Shown: positions 35,404 through 44,886, numbered from the stretch's first letter. The stretch: 64,000 nucleotides of DNA from Cryomorphaceae bacterium (GCA_021298235.1 JAJTDX010000007.1:611-64610), one strand, 5' to 3'. Notes: generated from the sequence alone by a model not told the origin. Made by a program: numbers and translations.

Positions 35404-35688
35404 ATGGAAAGTGAATTTTCTTTAGTCGAAAAGGAGGACGTTGCTCAATTGAAGTTTCCATCTAAGGATGTGTTGAGAAGCGAATCGGATAAGAAGAAAC
35501 TGCGGAATGACCTAGATAAAGCCATTTCGCTTGGCAACCTAGAGCACCACAAAGTAAAGATTTACTTTGAGGATGATAAAAAGAAGCGTTTAGTTCACAC
35601 GACAGTGTGGGCCTTGACTGACAAAGCGGTGGTGTTGAAGCAAAATGTTATCATACCCATGCACAGAATTTATAAATTGGAAATATAA
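35404..35688 (+). CDS. Small conserved-looking hypothetical protein
   Basis: Product of 94 residues, charged and soluble (MESEFSLVEKEDVAQLKFP... KVKIYFEDDKKKRLVHTTVW... VVLKQNVIIPMHRIYKLEI). The end looks like a small beta-barrel that could bind nucleic acid, but I do not recognise the family. The ATG at 35404 is chosen because the -7 box lies between it and the earlier in-frame codons. The next gene follows after 10 nt and is probably in the same operon. Confidence 0.7.
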   Translation: MESEFSLVEKEDVAQLKFPSKDVLRSESDKKKLRNDLDKAISLGNLEHHKVKIYFEDDKKKRLVHTTVWALTDKAVVLKQNVIIPMHRIYKLEI

Positions 35689-35698
35689 ACAAACAAAC

Positions 35699-36049
35699 AT
35701 GTCGAAGAGAAGGGCGATCATCAGTTATGACAAACTAACCATCGATCAAAAGAAACAAATCTTAAAAGATTTTCCTGATGGTTATATTAATCATTTGACA
35801 ACAATTAAGACTCCAACCGGCGAGACGTTGGATGCTCTTATTTGGGAAACGGATGAGGTAATTTATCTAGTTAAAATAAACAAGGTAGCCCCTAAACCTG
35901 CCGTGGTTGATGAAGAGGATGATGACTTCGGTGATGATTTCGACAAAGTCGACGACATCAAAGACGATGAGTTAGACGCTGATGACGAGGAGGAAGAAGA
36001 CGAATACGATCAGCCGGATGATGATGCCGGAGAGGAAGATGAAGATTAA
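35699..36049 (+). CDS. Small protein with a strongly acidic tail
   Basis: Product of 116 residues. The first 60 form a compact domain (MSKRRAIISYDKLTIDQKKQ, then TPTGETLDALIWETDEVIYLV). The last 50 are mostly Asp and Glu and are probably disordered. Proteins with this start are common in Bacteroidota, but no function is known to me. ATG at 35699 fits the 10-nt gap after the preceding gene. A terminator follows. Confidence 0.75.
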   Translation: MSKRRAIISYDKLTIDQKKQILKDFPDGYINHLTTIKTPTGETLDALIWETDEVIYLVKINKVAPKPAVVDEEDDDFGDDFDKVDDIKDDELDADDEEEEDEYDQPDDDAGEEDED

Positions 36050-36056
36050 TAAAAAC

Positions 36057-36083
36057 AAAAAGCCGCAGCGATGCGGCTTTTTT
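36057..36083. terminator. Bidirectional terminator between the acidic-tail gene and lepA
   Basis: AAAAAGCCGCA (36057-36067) and TGCGGCTTTTT (36072-36082) form an 11-bp stem with a GCGA loop. Both strands end in T-runs. lepA ends 17 nt further on. Confidence 0.88.
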
Positions 36084-36099
36084 GTGTTAAAAGAATAAG

Positions 36100-37896
36100 T
36101 TAATCATTCAATTTGAGTACGGCCATAAACGCTTCCTGTGGCACCTCTACGCGTCCCACCTGACGCATACGTTTCTTACCTTCTTTTTGTTTTTCGAGAA
36201 GTTTGCGTTTACGCGTGATATCTCCCCCATAACATTTCGCGGTGACATCTTTACGCAAAGCTTTGATCGTTTCGCGGGCAATTACCTTCGCTCCGATAGC
36301 TGCCTGAATAGGAATTTCAAATTGCTGTCTTGGGATTAATTCTTTGAGTTTCACACAAATCTTTTTGCCCAGGTCATAAGCATTACTCCGGTGAACTAAG
36401 GCTGAAAGAGCATCAAGTTGTTCACCATTGAGCAACATATCCATTCGGATAAGGTCTGATTCTTTGTAACCAATAGGATGATAATCAAAGGATGCGTATC
36501 CTCTTGAAACCGATTTCAGGCGGTCATAAAAATCAAATACAATCTCTGCGAGCGGCATCTCAAAGGTTATCTCTACACGGTCTTGTGTGAGGTACACCTG
36601 ATTTTTTAATTCGCCGCGTTTTTCGATACAAAGGTTCATGATCTGACCAATGTATTCAGATTTTGTAATCACCTGCGCTTTGATGTATGGTTCTTCAATG
36701 CGATCTATTCCTGCCGGATCCGGGAGTTCAGAGGGGTTATTTACGATCAACGCCTGGTCCGGATCCTTTCGCATATAACAGAAGTAGGATACGTTTGGCA
36801 CTGTAGTGATCACCGTCATGTTGAACTCACGCTCCAGGCGTTCCTGAATGATTTCCATGTGAAGCATTCCTAAGAAGCCACATCGAAAACCAAATCCGAG
36901 AGCAGCAGAAGATTCGGGCTCAAAAACAAGAGAGGAATCGTTCAACTGCAATTTCTCCATGGAATAACGCAGCTCCTCGTAGTCATCAGTTTCCACAGGA
37001 TAAATTCCGGCAAAAACCATCGGTTTAACATCTTCAAATCCTTTGATTGCAACATCGCAAGGATTTAAGGCACTTGTAATCGTGTCACCAACCTTGACTT
37101 CATTTGCTTGTTTGATTCCTGAAATAATGTATCCAACATCCCCGGCCCTAACTTCATTTTTCGGAGAGAGGTCCATTTTAAGAATTCCCACCTCATCCGC
37201 GTTGTATTCACGCCCGGTATTGAAAAATTTTACTTTTTCACCTTTTTTGATTACACCGTTCTTGACTCTGTAATAGGCAATGATACCCCTGAAAGGGTTG
37301 AATACAGAGTCAAAGATCATTGCCTGTAAAGGTGCGTTTTCATCCCCTTTCGGTGATGGAATACGCTCGATCACCGCCTTTAGAATCTCTTCCACTCCCA
37401 TACCTGTCTTACCTGATGCGGGAATGATGTCTGACGGATCGCAACCAATCAAATCGACAATCTGGTCGGTAACTTCTTCGGGCATCGCACTTGGTAGATC
37501 CATCTTGTTCAAGATGGGAATGATTTCTAGGTCATGTTCCAAAGCAAGATATAGGTTCGAAATGGTTTGTGCCTCAATTCCCTGGGTGGCATCAATAATT
37601 AGAAGAGCACCTTCGCAAGCGGCAATGGAACGAGAAACTTCGTATGAAAAATCAACGTGTCCGGGAGTGTCAATCAGATTCAGAACGTAATCTTGTCCAT
37701 CAAACCTGTAGTTCATCTGAATCGCATGGCTCTTAATAGTAATCCCTCTCTCACGCTCCAAATCCATATCATCCAGCGCCTGCGCCTGCATTTCCCTGTC
37801 TGAGATAGTTCCAGTTGTTTGCAAAAGACGGTCCGCAAGGGTGCTTTTACCGTGGTCAATGTGGGCAATGATGCAGAAGTTTCGTATGTGTTTCAT
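36100..37896 (-). CDS. lepA: Elongation factor 4 (back-translocating GTPase)
   Basis: Product of 598 residues. The G motifs are [14 protein letters not shown] (P loop), [11 protein letters not shown] (switch region), DTPGHVDF and NKMDLP. EF-G-like domains II, III and V follow, and the LepA-specific C-terminal domain contains [20 protein letters not shown]. It acts on stalled ribosomes. The length is normal. It has its own promoter and stands alone on the minus strand. Confidence 0.97.
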   Translation of the reverse strand: MKHIRNFCIIAHIDHGKSTLADRLLQTTGTISDREMQAQALDDMDLERERGITIKSHAIQMNYRFDGQDYVLNLIDTPGHVDFSYEVSRSIAACEGALLIIDATQGIEAQTISNLYLALEHDLEIIPILNKMDLPSAMPEEVTDQIVDLIGCDPSDIIPASGKTGMGVEEILKAVIERIPSPKGDENAPLQAMIFDSVFNPFRGIIAYYRVKNGVIKKGEKVKFFNTGREYNADEVGILKMDLSPKNEVRAGDVGYIISGIKQANEVKVGDTITSALNPCDVAIKGFEDVKPMVFAGIYPVETDDYEELRYSMEKLQLNDSSLVFEPESSAALGFGFRCGFLGMLHMEIIQERLEREFNMTVITTVPNVSYFCYMRKDPDQALIVNNPSELPDPAGIDRIEEPYIKAQVITKSEYIGQIMNLCIEKRGELKNQVYLTQDRVEITFEMPLAEIVFDFYDRLKSVSRGYASFDYHPIGYKESDLIRMDMLLNGEQLDALSALVHRSNAYDLGKKICVKLKELIPRQQFEIPIQAAIGAKVIARETIKALRKDVTAKCYGGDITRKRKLLEKQKEGKKRMRQVGRVEVPQEAFMAVLKLND

Positions 37897-37930
37897 AGGT
37901 ATACTACGGGATAATAAGAATGGACAGATA

Positions 37931-37960
37931 CAAAGTTACATAATTCCCCTCTATTCAAAA
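37931..37960 (-). promoter_or_regulatory. lepA promoter
   Basis: On the minus strand TTTTG (37960-37956), 17 nt, TAACTTTG (37938-37931). The leader would be about 30 nt. Confidence 0.65.
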
Positions 37961-37966
37961 CAGGAA

Positions 37967-38086
37967 AGAGGGGCGAAACCCCTCTCTCCAAAACCTAAAC
38001 TACTACTACTTATGAAAACTAACTTTACAAGGTTGGGATTTCAAACTGTGTGCCACAATTTTTATCCTTTACCGCTGTTCGGTTAA
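37967..38086 (+). other. Gap element: hairpin plus 24-codon open frame
   Basis: Most of the 340-bp gap between lepA and ftsX. A 7-bp hairpin AGAGGGG/CCCCTCT (37967-37985, CGAAA loop) is followed by CCTAAACTACTACTACTT and an ATG at 38012. That ATG opens a 24-codon frame (MKTNFTRLGFQTVCHN...) ending at 38086. It could be a leader or small RNA, or nothing. No promoter is clear for it. Confidence 0.25.
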
Positions 38087-38206
38087 TCTCTTAACGCTCA
38101 AACTTTGGATTAATTACAACGTGTTGGATTATTTAACTTTTGTTTGCAAATACGATACTCTCAGTTATTAACATTGAGTGTTGTTTAAAATTTTGAATAC
38201 AGTCAT

Positions 38207-38234
38207 TTGTCAAGCATGCTGTTCATTAATTTCG
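38207..38234 (+). promoter_or_regulatory. ftsX promoter, -7 box TAATTTCG
   Basis: TTG (38207-38209), 17 nt, TAATTTCG (38227-38234). The box ends 5 nt before the ftsX ATG, so the transcript would be leaderless. Confidence 0.5.
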
Positions 38235-38239
38235 TTTCA

Positions 38240-39130
38240 ATGAATTCCGGATCAGAAAAATATACCAAAAGAGGCGTTCGTTCTAGCTACATATCGACCG
38301 TTTTTGGAATCTCACTTGTGCTCTTTATGATTGGCCTCGTGCTCGGTGGAGTTATCGGTGTAAAGAATGTCGAACGACAAGCAAAAGAGTCCTTGCAGGG
38401 GGATCTTTTTTTTACGGCTCAGATGAATGCTGCAGATATCAAACAAATCGAGCAAGAGTTGAAGACATGGAAGGAATTCAAGGAGGTGTATTTTGTGTCG
38501 CCTGATCGTGCCATTGAGGAATTCAGTGGATCGGACCAGGGCTCGAAACAAATTCTAAGTGTATTTGAAGGTGAAAATCCACTGCCTCCTACAATTGGTT
38601 TCAAGCCAAAAGCTGAGTTTGCAACGCGCGCCGGCATGCAAAATATCAAGCAGAAGCTTCTGAAGGCTTATCCTGATCAAATTGACGAGGTGAATTACGA
38701 CAAATCCAGTGTGGAGACGGTTAATCTTGGTTTCGGACAATTTGTTTTCCTATTTCTGGTAGTGGCGCTGTTACTTATTATCGTTGCGGTGGCTATGATT
38801 AACAACACGATCAGACTCTCCCTGTATTCCAAAAGATTCACTATCAAAACGATGCAGCTGGTAGGTGCTACCTCAGGGTATATCCGAAAGCCTTTCCTTC
38901 AGCAATCCTTTCTTCAGGGAATCATCTCTTCGCTCATTGGGCTGGCACTTCTAATGACTTTGTTCTTTGCCTTAAACAATACGCTTGAATCGCTTGAAAT
39001 TTCATTTACTCCTATGGGCTTGATGATTTTGATAGGGTCCGTTTTTTTGTCGGGAATACTTCTTACAGTAATTTCTACATGGATTGCTCTCAACAAGTTT
39101 CTCCGAATGAAGTTGGATGATTTATACTAA
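38240..39130 (+). CDS. ftsX: FtsX-like permease (cell division)
   Basis: Product of 296 residues. There is one N-terminal membrane helix, a periplasmic domain (about 55-165, ERQAKESLQGDLFFTAQMN...), and three more helices near the C-terminus, with AMINNTIRLSLYSKRFTIKTMQLVGAT before the last two. With FtsE it controls cell-wall hydrolases at division. FtsE is not in the window. The ATG at 38240 is used because the upstream part of the frame overlaps the promoter. It heads an operon with DUF3098, uppP and truB. Confidence 0.9.
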   Translation: MNSGSEKYTKRGVRSSYISTVFGISLVLFMIGLVLGGVIGVKNVERQAKESLQGDLFFTAQMNAADIKQIEQELKTWKEFKEVYFVSPDRAIEEFSGSDQGSKQILSVFEGENPLPPTIGFKPKAEFATRAGMQNIKQKLLKAYPDQIDEVNYDKSSVETVNLGFGQFVFLFLVVALLLIIVAVAMINNTIRLSLYSKRFTIKTMQLVGATSGYIRKPFLQQSFLQGIISSLIGLALLMTLFFALNNTLESLEISFTPMGLMILIGSVFLSGILLTVISTWIALNKFLRMKLDDLY

Positions 39131-39135
39131 TTTCG
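39128..39135 (+). promoter_or_regulatory. -7-like box (TAATTTCG) before the DUF3098 gene
   Basis: It overlaps the ftsX stop codon and ends 4 nt before the next ATG. If used, it gives a leaderless transcript; the gene may also be served only by the ftsX promoter. Confidence 0.35.
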
Positions 39136-39139
39136 CGGT

Positions 39140-39421
39140 ATGGAAAAAATTGAAAAGACCAAGGAAAGCTTGAAGGAATTGCCGAGTGCTGAAAACCATC
39201 AGTTTGGTTTTAAAGCTTCAAATTATAAATTTCTTCTTATCGGACTTGTCATTAATGTGATTGGTTTTTTGGTAATGATAGGAGGTGGTTCGACAGATCC
39301 AAATAAGTTTGATGCAAATGAATTGTTCAGCTTTCAGAGGATTACACTTGCTCCAATGCTTATTGTTGCGGGATATGTCCTAATTCTCTTCTCTATTATG
39401 CGAAGACCGAAAAATTCATAG
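39140..39421 (+). CDS. DUF3098 small membrane protein
   Basis: Product of 93 residues with two membrane helices (FLLIGLVINVIGFLVMIGGG and LAPMLIVAGYVLILFSIM) around a short loop (STDPNKFDANELFSFQR). The order ftsX-DUF3098-uppP-truB-queA is common in Bacteroidota, so a role in cell-wall growth is plausible but unproven. It starts 9 nt after ftsX; its TAG is 1 nt from the uppP ATG. Confidence 0.88.
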   Translation: MEKIEKTKESLKELPSAENHQFGFKASNYKFLLIGLVINVIGFLVMIGGGSTDPNKFDANELFSFQRITLAPMLIVAGYVLILFSIMRRPKNS

Positions 39422-39422
39422 A

Positions 39423-40232
39423 ATGGATCTTCTTCAAGCCATTGTTCTGGCAATTGTAGAGGGATTGACTGAATTCCTTCCTGTTTCCTCTACCGCGCAC
39501 ATGATCTTTACGAGTGCTGCGTTCCAAACGGCAGATGATGCATTTGTAAAAATGTTTCAGGTTTCTATTCAATTTGGCGCTATACTCGCAGTGGTATTCC
39601 TTTATTTCAAGAAGTTTTTTGATTTCAAGTCATATCAATTTTACCTTAAGCTGGCTTGTGCTGTTGTTCCTGCTTTGATTTTGGGAAAACTATTTGATGA
39701 TCAGATCGAGGCGGTGCTTGAAAAACCTATTCCTATCGCAATTGTTCTCGTTTCGGGAGGTATAGTTTTATTGTTTATTGATAAACTTTTTAAAAATCCA
39801 ACCATTCTCGAAGAAGAGAATTTAAGTATTCGCAAGGCGGTAATTATAGGTTTTTGGCAATGTCTCGCGATGATGCCTGGAACGAGTCGTTCGGCTGCAT
39901 CAATCATCGGCGGGATGCAGCAAGGACTCACACGTCGCCTAGCAGCAGAATTTTCTTTTTTTCTTGCGGTACCCACGATGTTGGCAGTGACGTGTTACTC
40001 CATTTTTCTGAAAGACTGGAATTATGGAGGAAAAGAGCAGCATGGGTATGAGATGATTTTGAGCTCTTCGAGCAACGTGATGTTTTTTGCTTTGGGCAAC
40101 CTCATTGCATTCGTAGTCGCAATATTGGCCATAAAATTCTTTATCGGTCTCATAGAAAAATATGGTTTCAGAATCTGGGGATGGTACCGGATTGTAACCG
40201 GACTTGTATTATTGATCCTCTTTTCCCGCTGA
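39423..40232 (+). CDS. uppP: Undecaprenyl-diphosphate phosphatase
   Basis: This 269-residue polytopic enzyme recycles the lipid carrier for peptidoglycan and other wall polymers. The two catalytic motifs are visible: AIVEGLTEFLPVSSTAHMI near the start and MPGTSRSAASIIGGM near residue 155. About eight membrane segments can be seen. It lies between DUF3098 and truB; its TGA shares one base with the truB ATG. Confidence 0.96.
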   Translation: MDLLQAIVLAIVEGLTEFLPVSSTAHMIFTSAAFQTADDAFVKMFQVSIQFGAILAVVFLYFKKFFDFKSYQFYLKLACAVVPALILGKLFDDQIEAVLEKPIPIAIVLVSGGIVLLFIDKLFKNPTILEEENLSIRKAVIIGFWQCLAMMPGTSRSAASIIGGMQQGLTRRLAAEFSFFLAVPTMLAVTCYSIFLKDWNYGGKEQHGYEMILSSSSNVMFFALGNLIAFVVAILAIKFFIGLIEKYGFRIWGWYRIVTGLVLLILFSR

Positions 40233-40921
40233 TGGAATTTGTTGAAGGTTTCACCATGCTTGTGGACAAACCCTATGAATGGACTTCGTTTGATGTGGTC
40301 AATAAATTACGTTGGAACATCAAGCAGCATTTTAAGTTAAAAAAGGTGAAGGTAGGGCATGCCGGAACCCTTGATCCACTGGCTACTGGACTTCTGGTTA
40401 TATGCGTTGGAAAACACACCAAAAGGATTGATGAGTACATGGCCGGAATGAAAGAATATACCGGCACCATACTTTTAGGTAAAACTACCCCTTCTTATGA
40501 CCTCGAAACACCCTTTGACACCGAAAAACAGGTTGAAGGCATTAACAGTGAACAAGTTCGAGATGCTGCAAAAAAGTTAACCGGATCTATAGATCAAATT
40601 CCTCCGATTTTTTCAGCAAAACAGATCGACGGCAAAAGAGCTTATGACCTGGCAAGAGAAGGAAAAAGCGTGGTGTTGAAAGCGAATCGGGTGGAAGTTG
40701 AACTTTTTGAAACGGATATCACTCGATTTCCACAGATAGATTTTCGAATTACTTGCTCAAAGGGGACATACATTCGCTCTCTAGCCCATGACCTCGGACA
40801 ACTTTTAGGATGCGGAGCGACGCTTATCTCATTGAGACGAACGATTTCAGGAGATTTCACAATTGAAAATGCTCGTTCCGTTGAAGAATGGATACAATAT
40901 ATTCATGCTTTACAAGGGTGA
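40232..40921 (+). CDS. truB: tRNA pseudouridine(55) synthase
   Basis: Product of 229 residues. It forms pseudouridine 55 in the T loop of tRNAs. The catalytic Asp is in GHAGTLDPLATGLLV. Other family motifs are LVDKPYEWTSFDVV, PPIFSAKQIDGKRAYDLAREG and SKGTYIRSLAHDLG. ATG at 40232 overlaps the uppP TGA as TGATG; the open frame upstream lies within uppP. The C-terminal PUA domain of the E. coli enzyme is missing, as is usual in Bacteroidota. Confidence 0.96.
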   Translation: MEFVEGFTMLVDKPYEWTSFDVVNKLRWNIKQHFKLKKVKVGHAGTLDPLATGLLVICVGKHTKRIDEYMAGMKEYTGTILLGKTTPSYDLETPFDTEKQVEGINSEQVRDAAKKLTGSIDQIPPIFSAKQIDGKRAYDLAREGKSVVLKANRVEVELFETDITRFPQIDFRITCSKGTYIRSLAHDLGQLLGCGATLISLRRTISGDFTIENARSVEEWIQYIHALQG

Positions 40922-40925
40922 TTAC

Positions 40926-40956
40926 TTGACAAGGCCTTCATGAAATAGTATCTTTG
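40926..40956 (+). promoter_or_regulatory. queA promoter
   Basis: TTG (40926-40928), 20 nt, TATCTTTG (40949-40956): a full match to the consensus. The leader is about 20 nt. Confidence 0.8.
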
Positions 40957-40980
40957 CACTCCAAAATTTAAATCGTCCAC

Positions 40981-42039
40981 ATGAGTAAAATGAAACTTTC
41001 CGATTTCAACTTCCATTTACCGGAAGAATTGATCGCGGAATATCCGAGTGAAAATCGCGATGAAGCGCGTTTGATGGTTATCCACCGCGATACCGGAAAG
41101 ATTGAACATAAATTGTTCAAGGATATTATAAATTATTTCTCTGACGGAGATGTAATGATCATGAACAACACTCGTGTTTTTCCTGCCAGAATGTATGGAA
41201 ACAAAGAAAAGACCGGCGCCAAGATTGAAGTATTCCTTTTGAGGGAGTTAAATCGCGAGAGTTTGCTTTGGGATGTGTTGGTTGATCCTGCGCGTAAAAT
41301 CCGCATCGGTAACAAATTGTATTTTGGGGATGATGATTCACTAGTAGCAGAGGTAATTGATAACACTACCTCGCGAGGACGTACACTTCGATTTTTATTC
41401 GATGGTCCGTATGAGGAATTTAAAGCAAAGATTACTGAGCTGGGTGAGACCCCGCTGCCTAAATATATTAAACGAGAGGTTGAACCAGCGGATGAGGACC
41501 GTTATCAAACGATTTTTGCGAAAGTGGAGGGAGCAGTTGCAGCTCCTACGGCCGGATTACACTTTTCCCGCGAATTGATGAAGAGACTTGAACTCAAAGG
41601 TGTCAATTTTGCTGAAGTCACTCTACACGTTGGGTTGGGGACGTTTCGTCCAGTAGAAGTGGAAGACCTCACGAAACATAAAATGGATTCTGAGCAGATT
41701 ATTATTACTGAAAAATGTTCTGAAATTGTAAATGAGGCAAAACGCAACCGAAGAAAGGTTTGTGCCATTGGAACCACTTCCATGCGTTCCATAGAAACAT
41801 CTGTCTCTACCGACGGTTTGCTAAAACCGTATGATGGTTGGACCAACAAGTTTATTTTTCCTCCATATGATTTCAGTGTGGCCGATGCATTGGTTACCAA
41901 TTTTCACACGCCACTTTCGACCTTGTTAATGATGATATCAGCATTTTGTGGGCATGATTTAATGATGGAGGCTTACAAACAAGCAGTCGAGGAGAAATAC
42001 CGCTTTTATTCGTACGGAGACGCGATGTTAATTCTATAA
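40981..42039 (+). CDS. queA: S-adenosylmethionine:tRNA ribosyltransferase-isomerase
   Basis: Product of 352 residues. It adds the cyclopentene ring precursor from SAM to preQ1 in tRNA, in queuosine synthesis. Signature stretches are [20 protein letters not shown] at the start, [27 protein letters not shown] and [13 protein letters not shown]. It has its own promoter and terminator. No other queuosine genes are in the window. Confidence 0.97.
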   Translation: MSKMKLSDFNFHLPEELIAEYPSENRDEARLMVIHRDTGKIEHKLFKDIINYFSDGDVMIMNNTRVFPARMYGNKEKTGAKIEVFLLRELNRESLLWDVLVDPARKIRIGNKLYFGDDDSLVAEVIDNTTSRGRTLRFLFDGPYEEFKAKITELGETPLPKYIKREVEPADEDRYQTIFAKVEGAVAAPTAGLHFSRELMKRLELKGVNFAEVTLHVGLGTFRPVEVEDLTKHKMDSEQIIITEKCSEIVNEAKRNRRKVCAIGTTSMRSIETSVSTDGLLKPYDGWTNKFIFPPYDFSVADALVTNFHTPLSTLLMMISAFCGHDLMMEAYKQAVEEKYRFYSYGDAMLIL

Positions 42040-42061
42040 ATTACAGACTGAAATATAGAAT

Positions 42062-42087
42062 GGGGGAGGCAAGTGTCTCCCCTTTTT
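42062..42087. terminator. Terminator between queA and the GT2 gene
   Basis: GGGGAG/CTCCCC stem (42063-42068 with 42077-42082, plus a G-T pair) followed by TTTTT on the plus strand. The last bases overlap the end of the opposite gene. Confidence 0.8.
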
Positions 42088-42796
42088 ATTTTACAAATCG
42101 ATATTTAAAAATGCAATAAATTGCACGAAAGCCGTCTTTCCAACCAATCTTTTTGCCCTCTTCATAAGTTCGCCCGTAGTACGAAATCCCCACCTCATAG
42201 ATTCGGATCTTTGGTTTTCGTGCCAGCTTGGCTGTAATTTCAGGTTCTATACCAAATCTGCGTTCGGTGATATGGATTTCTTTCGCGATTGAGCAACGGA
42301 TCAACTTGTAGCACGTTTCCATATCCGTAAGATTGAGGTTAGTCATCATGTTGGAAAGAAAGGTCAGAAACTTATTTCCGATGGAATGCCAAAAAAACAA
42401 TATTCTATGGGGGTGGTGACCCACAAATCGGGATCCGTAAACAACATCGGCATTGTCCATAAAAACAGGTTTCAACAAGAGGTTGTATTCCTGCGGGTCA
42501 TACTCGAGATCTGCATCCTGAATGATCAAATAATCACCGGAGCATTCGCGGATAGCTCTGTTAATGGCAGCTCCTTTACCCATATTTTGAACTTGAGAAA
42601 ATAAACGGATATCCATGTCGGGATTTCCATCGATGAATTCCTGAGCTTTTTGGATGGTCTGGTCCTTGGAGCAATCGTTTACGATAATAATTTCCTTGGT
42701 CACACCATATTCCAGCTCTACTTCTTTTATTTTCTGAAGAATAGTCTGAATCGTTTGTTCTTCGTTGTATGCCGGAATCAGAATCGATAATTTCAT
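42086..42796 (-). CDS. Family 2 glycosyltransferase (polyprenyl-phosphate sugar transferase-like)
   Basis: Product of 236 residues with a GT-A fold: SILIPAYNEEQTIQTILQKI, IIVNDCSKDQT, the DxD-type motif in LIIQDADLEYDPQEY and DVVYGSRF. It resembles dolichyl-phosphate mannose synthase-type enzymes without C-terminal membrane helices. The acceptor is unknown. Its TACTTTTG -7 box lies 25 nt before the ATG. Confidence 0.9.
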   Translation of the reverse strand: MKLSILIPAYNEEQTIQTILQKIKEVELEYGVTKEIIIVNDCSKDQTIQKAQEFIDGNPDMDIRLFSQVQNMGKGAAINRAIRECSGDYLIIQDADLEYDPQEYNLLLKPVFMDNADVVYGSRFVGHHPHRILFFWHSIGNKFLTFLSNMMTNLNLTDMETCYKLIRCSIAKEIHITERRFGIEPEITAKLARKPKIRIYEVGISYYGRTYEEGKKIGWKDGFRAIYCIFKYRFVK

Positions 42797-42821
42797 AGTG
42801 CCCTATCATTGGAACAAGTAC

Positions 42822-42829
42822 AAAAGTAT
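42822..42829 (-). promoter_or_regulatory. -7 box of the GT2 gene
   Basis: TACTTTTG on the minus strand fits TAnnTTTG. A TTG lies 24 nt further up, longer than usual. Confidence 0.5.
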
Positions 42830-42880
42830 AAAAGTAAATGAATAAGCTATTTTCAACGAACGGACAGTGTGTTTAATTGT

Positions 42881-42888
42881 TATTTTTG
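42881..42888 (+). promoter_or_regulatory. -7 box of the cytochrome oxidase cluster
   Basis: TATTTTTG lies 16 nt before the ctaB ATG at 42905. No TTG at the -33 distance. Confidence 0.5.
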
Positions 42889-42904
42889 CATCATACAAAA
42901 ACTC

Positions 42905-43795
42905 ATGGAGGTCGCTACCGAAAAGCAGTCCGGTTCAGGTAAATTCAGATCCTATCTGATCTTCACGAAGTTCAGGCTTTCCTTCCTTGTAATTCTCTCA
43001 GCATTGTCAGGATATTTGTTCGCCGGAGGAACGAGCACATTGGTGATTTTTTATCTGTTAATCGGAGGTTTACTGGTAACAGCGGCGTCTAATGGTGCAA
43101 ATCAGATCTGGGAACGGGACTTGGATAAGCTAATGAAGCGAACCGAAAACCGGCCAATTCCAATGGAGCGTATGAGTCTGACAGAGGCGTACACAGTCGT
43201 AACGTTTTGTTTACTGATCGGTTTATCACTTCTATTTCTGATTAATGTATCTTCTGCTTTACTCGGATTTGCTGCATTTTTTTCATACGTATTTATTTAC
43301 ACCCCTTTGAAACGGGTCACGCCTTGGGCAGTTTTTGTGGGAGCTTTTCCCGGAGCAATTCCCCCCATGCTTGGCGCTATCGCTCATACCAATGATTTCG
43401 GGTTGATGCCCGGTGTCCTGTTCTTTGTTCAGTTTGTATGGCAGTTTCCCCATTTCTGGGCGATTGCCTGGGTAGTTTTTGACGATTACAAAGCAGGTGG
43501 ATTTTCCTTATTGCCAGCAGCTGACGGAAGATCCAAAGCCTCTGCTTTTCAGATCTTGGTGTATTCACTTGCCCTCATTCCTTTCAGTTTATTGCCCTGG
43601 TTGCTCGGCTGGACAGGGAACATAACTCTGGTAGTCGCTACTATTTGCAGCACGATGTTCTTTATTTATGCCTACAAATTGTACCATTCGTGTGAAACTT
43701 CTGATGCGCGTAAACTCATGTTCGCTTCGTTTGTTTATTTACCAATCATACAGTTTGTGTATGTATTCGATAAAGTTGAAAGTATAATTCCGTAA
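42905..43795 (+). CDS. ctaB: Protoheme IX farnesyltransferase
   Basis: Product of 296 residues. It attaches a farnesyl chain to haem B to give haem O for the terminal oxidase. The UbiA-family prenyl-diphosphate motif is ANQIWERDLDKLMKRTENRP, and the second acidic motif is in WVVFDDYKAGG. About eight membrane segments. ATG at 42905 is chosen (MEVATEKQSG) as the first after the -7 box. It heads a cluster of oxidase genes, which supports the function. Confidence 0.95.
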   Translation: MEVATEKQSGSGKFRSYLIFTKFRLSFLVILSALSGYLFAGGTSTLVIFYLLIGGLLVTAASNGANQIWERDLDKLMKRTENRPIPMERMSLTEAYTVVTFCLLIGLSLLFLINVSSALLGFAAFFSYVFIYTPLKRVTPWAVFVGAFPGAIPPMLGAIAHTNDFGLMPGVLFFVQFVWQFPHFWAIAWVVFDDYKAGGFSLLPAADGRSKASAFQILVYSLALIPFSLLPWLLGWTGNITLVVATICSTMFFIYAYKLYHSCETSDARKLMFASFVYLPIIQFVYVFDKVESIIP

Positions 43796-43806
43796 CAAAT
43801 TCTGTC

Positions 43807-44865
43807 ATGAAAAGAGATTTTAGTAGAGAATTAAGTCCTGAGGTTCGCGAAAGAATGAAAAAGAACCTGGTGTATGTCGGCATCTTCAGTGTCATCATGC
43901 TTTTTGCCGGATTTACGTCCGCCTATTACGTGTCGATGGGCGATTCATTTTGGTTAAAATATCCTCTCCCTTCGGCTTTTTGGGTGAGTACCGGTGTAAT
44001 AGTCGCCAGTAGTATTTTCCTAGAATTAGCCATCCGAGCTGCTAAAAAAGATGAGTTGGCAAAACTAAAATTGTTTATTGCGCTTACGTTTTTATCGGGA
44101 TTGGCATTCATTTATTTCCAGTTCAGGGGATACGGACAGCTCATAGATTTTGGTGCCTATGCAGCGAACAATCACATTGTGGTAACGGATGGTAAATACG
44201 GTGATTATTATGAGATCAAGATGAATGGAAAATTCATTGAAGTCAATGGCAATGATTATTTACTTGAAGGGAAAAAGCTGAGCGATGGTCAGATGAAAGA
44301 ACTTCAAAATTTTACAGCACAATTTCTTAAGCTCGAACGCAATAAAAGTTATCAGGTGGCAACTTATGGAAGTAAGTTCATTCTATATCATGAATCTCAA
44401 CCTTTGGGCTTGATCAACGGAAAGCTGACCAAACCTGATGGTAAAGAATTGCAATATGTTGATCTGATGAGACTTCGTGACCTGTCAGTAAATATTAGAG
44501 ATGGCAGAGGTGATTTTTTCGTCAAAGGAGAATTGGGAAAAGATTTCAATATCTACTTTAAAGGAAAGGAATTGACATACAAGAACAGAGAGCTTCACTA
44601 CAATGGTCAGAAACTATCTCGTTACTTGCAGATCAAGGCAATGGAGACTGCGGATACTGCAACCTCATATTTATATATCATAACATTTCTACACTTGCTT
44701 CACATAATTGTGACCATGATCTATATGTCAAAGATGACAATTGCTTCATTTTCAGGAAGATTTAATTCTTCAGAAAATCTTAGTTTGAGATTGGGAGCAA
44801 TCTTCTGGCACTTTTTGGGACTATTGTGGCTCTATTTGTTGCTTTTTTTACTTTTTATTCATTAA
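43807..44865 (+). CDS. Cytochrome oxidase subunit III-like protein with a 160-residue insertion
   Basis: The ends match short Bacteroidota subunit III proteins: FAGFTSAYYVSMGDSFWLKY with the first helices, and LHLLHIIVTMIYMS plus LGAIFWHFLGLLWLYLLLFL at the C-terminus. Between helix 4 (near 110) and helix 5 (near 281) is a hydrophilic insert of about 160 residues, rich in beta-hairpin-like stretches (YEIKMNGKFIEVNG, FILYHESQPLGLING, IYFKGKELTYKNRELHYNG). It probably lies outside the membrane. Family members without an insert are near 195 residues; this one is 352. It follows ctaB after 11 nt. Confidence 0.85.
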   Translation: MKRDFSRELSPEVRERMKKNLVYVGIFSVIMLFAGFTSAYYVSMGDSFWLKYPLPSAFWVSTGVIVASSIFLELAIRAAKKDELAKLKLFIALTFLSGLAFIYFQFRGYGQLIDFGAYAANNHIVVTDGKYGDYYEIKMNGKFIEVNGNDYLLEGKKLSDGQMKELQNFTAQFLKLERNKSYQVATYGSKFILYHESQPLGLINGKLTKPDGKELQYVDLMRLRDLSVNIRDGRGDFFVKGELGKDFNIYFKGKELTYKNRELHYNGQKLSRYLQIKAMETADTATSYLYIITFLHLLHIIVTMIYMSKMTIASFSGRFNSSENLSLRLGAIFWHFLGLLWLYLLLFLLFIH

Positions 44866-44886
44866 ACTTGCATAAAATTTTTTGTA

